A stretch of DNA of 64,000 nucleotides, taken from assembly GCA_002339675.1 (NCBI GenBank), contig DDKB01000017.1, positions 334,163-398,162 of the forward strand, written 5' to 3'. Below are positions 61,410 to 64,000 of the stretch, one piece after another (the stretch's first letter is position 1; every line of letters starts with the position of its first letter). The notes beneath the pieces are model-generated. The model was given only the letters and a program-made list of their open reading frames with translations, did not search any database and had not been told where the DNA came from. A program made the position numbers and the translations under genes. The stretch comes from Stutzerimonas stutzeri. GTDB taxonomy: Bacteria; Pseudomonadota; Gammaproteobacteria; Pseudomonadales; Pseudomonadaceae.

Positions 61410-61946
61410 TCAGACGGTTGGCGGGCCGGGATAGCCGCAGTGCGCCCAGGATGCCGGACGGCCGTACCAGGCCATCAGGATCATCTGTTCGAGCGACGCA
61501 TGTCCCTGGCGAAGCAGGTCGAGGGCGCTGTCTTCCCAACGCTGCAAAAACGCGCGGACCTCGGCGTCGCTCGCCTGCGTCCAGCTGCCCCAGACCCCGG
61601 TGAGCGGGCCGCGGGTGAGCGGTAGCGAGAGCAGGTCGAACAGTTGGCTGACCTGCTTGGCGACAGCGGGTGAGAGGTGCGCCAGGCCGCCGTCCAGGCT
61701 GGTCAGGGTGGCGTCCACCGCGTCGGCAAGCGTCGCCTCCGGCGTGGCGCCGGCGAGCATCACCGCTGTCACCCGGCGCAGCATCGGCAGGTCGCTGTCG
61801 CGCAGCAGGACGAAACCCTGTGCCGGCTGCTCCGGGGTGCAGCCCGACAGGCCGCCGAGCAGGCTGGCGCCGGCCAGCAGCGTGCTGCCGAACAGGCCGA
61901 CCCGCAGCAGGCGGCGCCGTGTGATCAGGGGGATGCTGTCGGTCAT
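61410..61946 (-). CDS. Tat-exported lipoprotein, probable small subunit of the GMC dehydrogenase
   Basis: A 178-residue protein with a twin-arginine signal (TRRRLLRVG, about 9-17), a hydrophobic segment and a lipobox LSGC (cleavage before C36). It should therefore be folded before export and lipid-anchored. The mature part is helical, with LRRVTAVMLAGA and VSQLFDLLSLPLTRGPLTGV, features of gluconate 2-dehydrogenase subunit 3-type proteins. It lies 38 bp upstream of the GMC gene on the same strand and 23 bp downstream of the aldehyde dehydrogenase. No cytochrome c subunit gene is present. Confidence 0.82.
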   Translation of the reverse strand: MTDSIPLITRRRLLRVGLFGSTLLAGASLLGGLSGCTPEQPAQGFVLLRDSDLPMLRRVTAVMLAGATPEATLADAVDATLTSLDGGLAHLSPAVAKQVSQLFDLLSLPLTRGPLTGVWGSWTQASDAEVRAFLQRWEDSALDLLRQGHASLEQMILMAWYGRPASWAHCGYPGPPTV

Positions 61947-61969
61947 GGCGAGAGGTCCGGCGGGGCGCG

Positions 61970-63400
61970 TCAGCGCACGAACAGCGCGTAGACGAGCCGC
62001 TGCAGCGCCTTGCCATACGGCGGATAGATCAGTCGGGCCGCGTTGAGGCGCTGCTTGGCGAAGACGCCCTTGGCCTTGCTAAACGTGAGGAAGCCTTCGT
62101 GGCCGTGGTAATGCCCCATTCCGGATGGGCCGATGCCGCCGAACGGCAGATCATCCTGCGCCACGTGCAGCAGTGTGTCGTTGAGGCAGACACCGCCCGA
62201 GTGGCTGTGCCGCAGCACGTGGCGTTGCTCGGCCTTGTCGTAGCCGAAGTAGTAGAGCGCCAGCGGCCGCGGCCGCGCGGCGACATAGGCGAGCGCCTCG
62301 TCGAGGCTGTCGTAGGGCACCACCGGCAGCAGCGGGCCGAAGATCTCGTCCTGCATGACCTGCATGTCGTCCGTCACGTCCAGCAGCAGGTGCTGCGGCA
62401 TGCGTCGCCCCTGGCCCTGCTCGAACAGCGGCAGCAAGCGGGCGCCCTTGGCCCTGGCATCGTCCAGGTAGCCCTGCAGGCGGGCCTGCTGTCGCGCATT
62501 GATCAGGGAGGTGTAGTCGGGGTTGTCGACCAGCTGCGGATAGAAGCGCCGCACCGCCTGGCGATAAGCGTCGACGAACCCGTCCAGGCGTGGACGAGGT
62601 ACCAGCACATAGTCCGGGGCCACGCAGGTCTGGCCGGCGTTGAGGGTCTTGCCGAAAGCGATGCGCTCGGCGGCATCGGCGAGCGGCACGCCGGCCGAGA
62701 CGATGGCCGGCGACTTGCCGCCCAGCTCCAGGGTTACCGGTGTCAGGTTATCCGCCGCGGCGCGCATGACCTGGCGGCCGACCTGGGTGCTGCCGGTGAA
62801 CAGCAGGTGATCGAACGGCAGCCGCGAAAAGGCGACGGCGGTATCGACCTCGCCGAGGATCACCGCGACCTGGTCTTCCGGAAAGATCTGCGCCAGCAGC
62901 TCGCGCAGCAAGGCGCCGGTGGCCGGCGTCGCTTCGCTCAGTTTCAGCATCACACGATTGCCGGCCGCCAACGCGCCAATCAGCGGGCCAATGGCGAGGT
63001 AAAGCGGGTAGTTCCACGGCACGATAATGCCCACCACCCCCAGGGGCTGGTACACCACACGCGCGCTGGCCGGTTGGAACGCCAGGCCGACCCGCCGCCG
63101 CGAGGGTTTCATCCAGCGCCGCAGATGGCGCTTGGCGTGGTCGATGCCCTGCAGGCTGGGCATGATTTCGGCCAACCGCGTCTCGTCTGCCGAACGGTTG
63201 CCGAAGTCCTCGCTGATCGCCTCGATCAGCGCTGGCTGGTGATTGGCGAGCAGGTCGTGCAGGGCCTCGAGGGCCTGCAGTCGCTCCTCTGCGGTGGGGC
63301 AGGGATGGGCCTGGAAGGCAAGCTGCTGGCGTTCGAACACCGGCAGCAGGCGCGCGGTCTCGAGGCTGGACGGGTGGGCATAGGAGGCATCGACGAGCAT
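61970..63400 (-). CDS. Aldehyde dehydrogenase, coniferyl-aldehyde dehydrogenase type
   Basis: NAD(P)-dependent oxidation of an aldehyde to the acid, 476 residues. Landmarks: Asn in IIVPWNYPLYLAIGPLIGAL (about 129-148), catalytic Glu in TLELGGKSPAIV (about 227-238), catalytic Cys in LNAGQTCVAPDYVLV (about 258-272), and PFGGIGPSGMGHYHGHEGF near the end. The class 3-like length and this C-terminal signature match the CalB group. It is the first gene of an operon with the Tat small subunit and the GMC enzyme, suggesting successive alcohol and aldehyde oxidation. The substrate is not determined. Confidence 0.9.
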   Translation of the reverse strand: MLVDASYAHPSSLETARLLPVFERQQLAFQAHPCPTAEERLQALEALHDLLANHQPALIEAISEDFGNRSADETRLAEIMPSLQGIDHAKRHLRRWMKPSRRRVGLAFQPASARVVYQPLGVVGIIVPWNYPLYLAIGPLIGALAAGNRVMLKLSEATPATGALLRELLAQIFPEDQVAVILGEVDTAVAFSRLPFDHLLFTGSTQVGRQVMRAAADNLTPVTLELGGKSPAIVSAGVPLADAAERIAFGKTLNAGQTCVAPDYVLVPRPRLDGFVDAYRQAVRRFYPQLVDNPDYTSLINARQQARLQGYLDDARAKGARLLPLFEQGQGRRMPQHLLLDVTDDMQVMQDEIFGPLLPVVPYDSLDEALAYVAARPRPLALYYFGYDKAEQRHVLRHSHSGGVCLNDTLLHVAQDDLPFGGIGPSGMGHYHGHEGFLTFSKAKGVFAKQRLNAARLIYPPYGKALQRLVYALFVR

Positions 63401-63430
63401 GGCACGCGTATCCGCAAAGGCAGGCAGATG

Positions 63431-63460
63431 GACTGTTTAGAGCAATGACTCTAATCTGTC
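63431..63460. promoter_or_regulatory. Palindromic operator between aldehyde dehydrogenase and tetR-type genes
   Basis: TTAGAG (63437-63442), spacer CAATGA, CTCTAA (63449-63454) is a perfect palindrome. It extends with GAC/GTC ends to 30 bp, with 10 of 12 arm positions matching. Size and symmetry fit a TetR-family dimer site, placed between the two divergent genes. Confidence 0.65.
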
Positions 63461-63532
63461 AAACCCGTGCGCCGCGACGCAGGCTCGGGTTACCTTGTCT
63501 TCCTGATTTCCGTGACCGACCTTCTTCTAGCC

Positions 63533-64000
63533 ATGCCCGCCAAGCCAAGTACCCGCGAGCGCATCCTGCAGGCCAGCCTGGCGCTGTTCAACGCCCAGGG
63601 TGAGCGCAGCGTGACCACCAACCACATCGCCGCTCACCTGGCGATCTCGCCGGGCAACCTCTATTACCACTTCCGCAACAAGCAGATGATCATCGCCGAG
63701 CTGTTCGCGCGCTACGAGGCCGACGTCGACGCCTTCCTGCAACTGCCCGAAGGCCGCGCGCTGACCGTCGCGGACAAGACCCGCTACCTCGAGGCGCTGC
63801 TGTCGGCCATGTGGGACTACCGCTTCCTGCACCGCGACCTGGAGCACCTGCTCGGCAGCGATCCAGCACTGGCCGAGCGCTACCGGCAGTTCGCCCGGCG
63901 CCACCTGCGCAGTGCGCAACGCATCTACCAGGGTTTCGTCGATGCCGGGATCCTGGTGATGACACCGCCGCAGGTCGAGGCGCTGGCGATCAACGCCTGG
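63533..64000 (+). CDS. TetR-family transcriptional regulator (3' end outside window)
   Basis: The first 156 residues of a TetR-type repressor. The DNA-binding domain (about 6-55) reads TRERILQASLALFNAQGERS, then TTNHIAAHLAISPGNLYYHF, with the recognition helix ISPGNLYYHFRNK. A ligand-binding domain follows (PF13972-like, with RYLEALLSAMWDYRFLHRDL). It is divergent from the aldehyde dehydrogenase operon with a palindrome between, so it probably represses that operon. The C-terminus runs past the window end. Confidence 0.92.
   Translation, partial: MPAKPSTRERILQASLALFNAQGERSVTTNHIAAHLAISPGNLYYHFRNKQMIIAELFARYEADVDAFLQLPEGRALTVADKTRYLEALLSAMWDYRFLHRDLEHLLGSDPALAERYRQFARRHLRSAQRIYQGFVDAGILVMTPPQVEALAINAW

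Noticed and set aside
63401..63532. Possible riboswitch or leader upstream of the aldehyde dehydrogenase
   Set aside because: Only a short palindrome is seen, better explained as a TetR operator; no conserved RNA fold recognised.

Overview
This is a 64 kb stretch of high-GC bacterial chromosome. Gene content and order (recC-recB-recD, pstS-pstC-pstA-pstB-phoU with enlarged PstC and PstA, a DUF2868/DUF3482 pair, an F7-like che cluster, tandem tct genes) and the intergenic repeats (GTAGGAGC-type REPs, GGTGGGC/GCCCACC palindromes) point to a Pseudomonas-lineage gammaproteobacterium, most likely of the Stutzerimonas (P. stutzeri) group. The species is inferred from this pattern, not from a database match. 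I see no rRNA, tRNA, CRISPR array, prophage or transposase gene. Coding density is high, and most long antisense open frames are GC-rich shadows of real genes.

Layout. 1-2.2 kb: truncated Na/phosphate cotransporter and a secreted double-Cache protein with an ANR-like box upstream. 2.4-11.9 kb: recC, recB and recD for the RecBCD recombinase. The recC-recB junction carries a ~0.55 kb near-palindromic repeat and the recB-recD junction a smaller REP pair. 12-16.1 kb: small membrane protein, solute-binding protein, AEC transporter, diguanylate cyclase, acyl-CoA thioesterase. 16.2-23.3 kb: phosphate uptake and Pho control locus with two Pho boxes of near-ideal geometry. 23.5-29 kb: divergent LysR/EamA pair, the DUF3482 GTPase with DUF2868 membrane protein, and a DUF4282 protein. 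29-34.6 kb: tripartite tricarboxylate transporter, a CaiB-type CoA-transferase, and a second, nearly identical TctC. 34.9-41.3 kb: folA, YitT, YfcE-like phosphoesterase, FAD oxidoreductase, NCS2 purine permease, ilvD.

41.5-55.1 kb is a complete non-flagellar-type chemosensory operon on the minus strand. In transcription order it runs: short MCP, cheY, STAS, cheA, poly-HAMP MCP (broken by an in-frame amber codon), cheW, 4-helix-bundle MCP, cheW, cheR, cheD, cheB. A PAS histidine kinase/LuxR-type regulator pair lies directly upstream. The cluster has no separate cheZ, but the short MCP carries a CheZ-like FQDxxxQV motif.

55.1-64 kb: rlmI, a PfpI-type protein, mutM, a small secreted protein, ferredoxin and coaD. 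Last come a GMC dehydrogenase with a Tat/lipoprotein small subunit, a coniferyl-aldehyde-type dehydrogenase and a divergent TetR regulator with a palindromic operator, which look like a periplasmic alcohol/aldehyde oxidation module.

Most unusual points: the amber-interrupted poly-HAMP receptor inside a tandemly duplicated MCP-cheW cassette; the CheZ-like motif in a receptor; the palindromic element splitting recBCD; the duplicated tctC genes flanking caiB; and the uncharacterised GTPase/membrane-protein pair.
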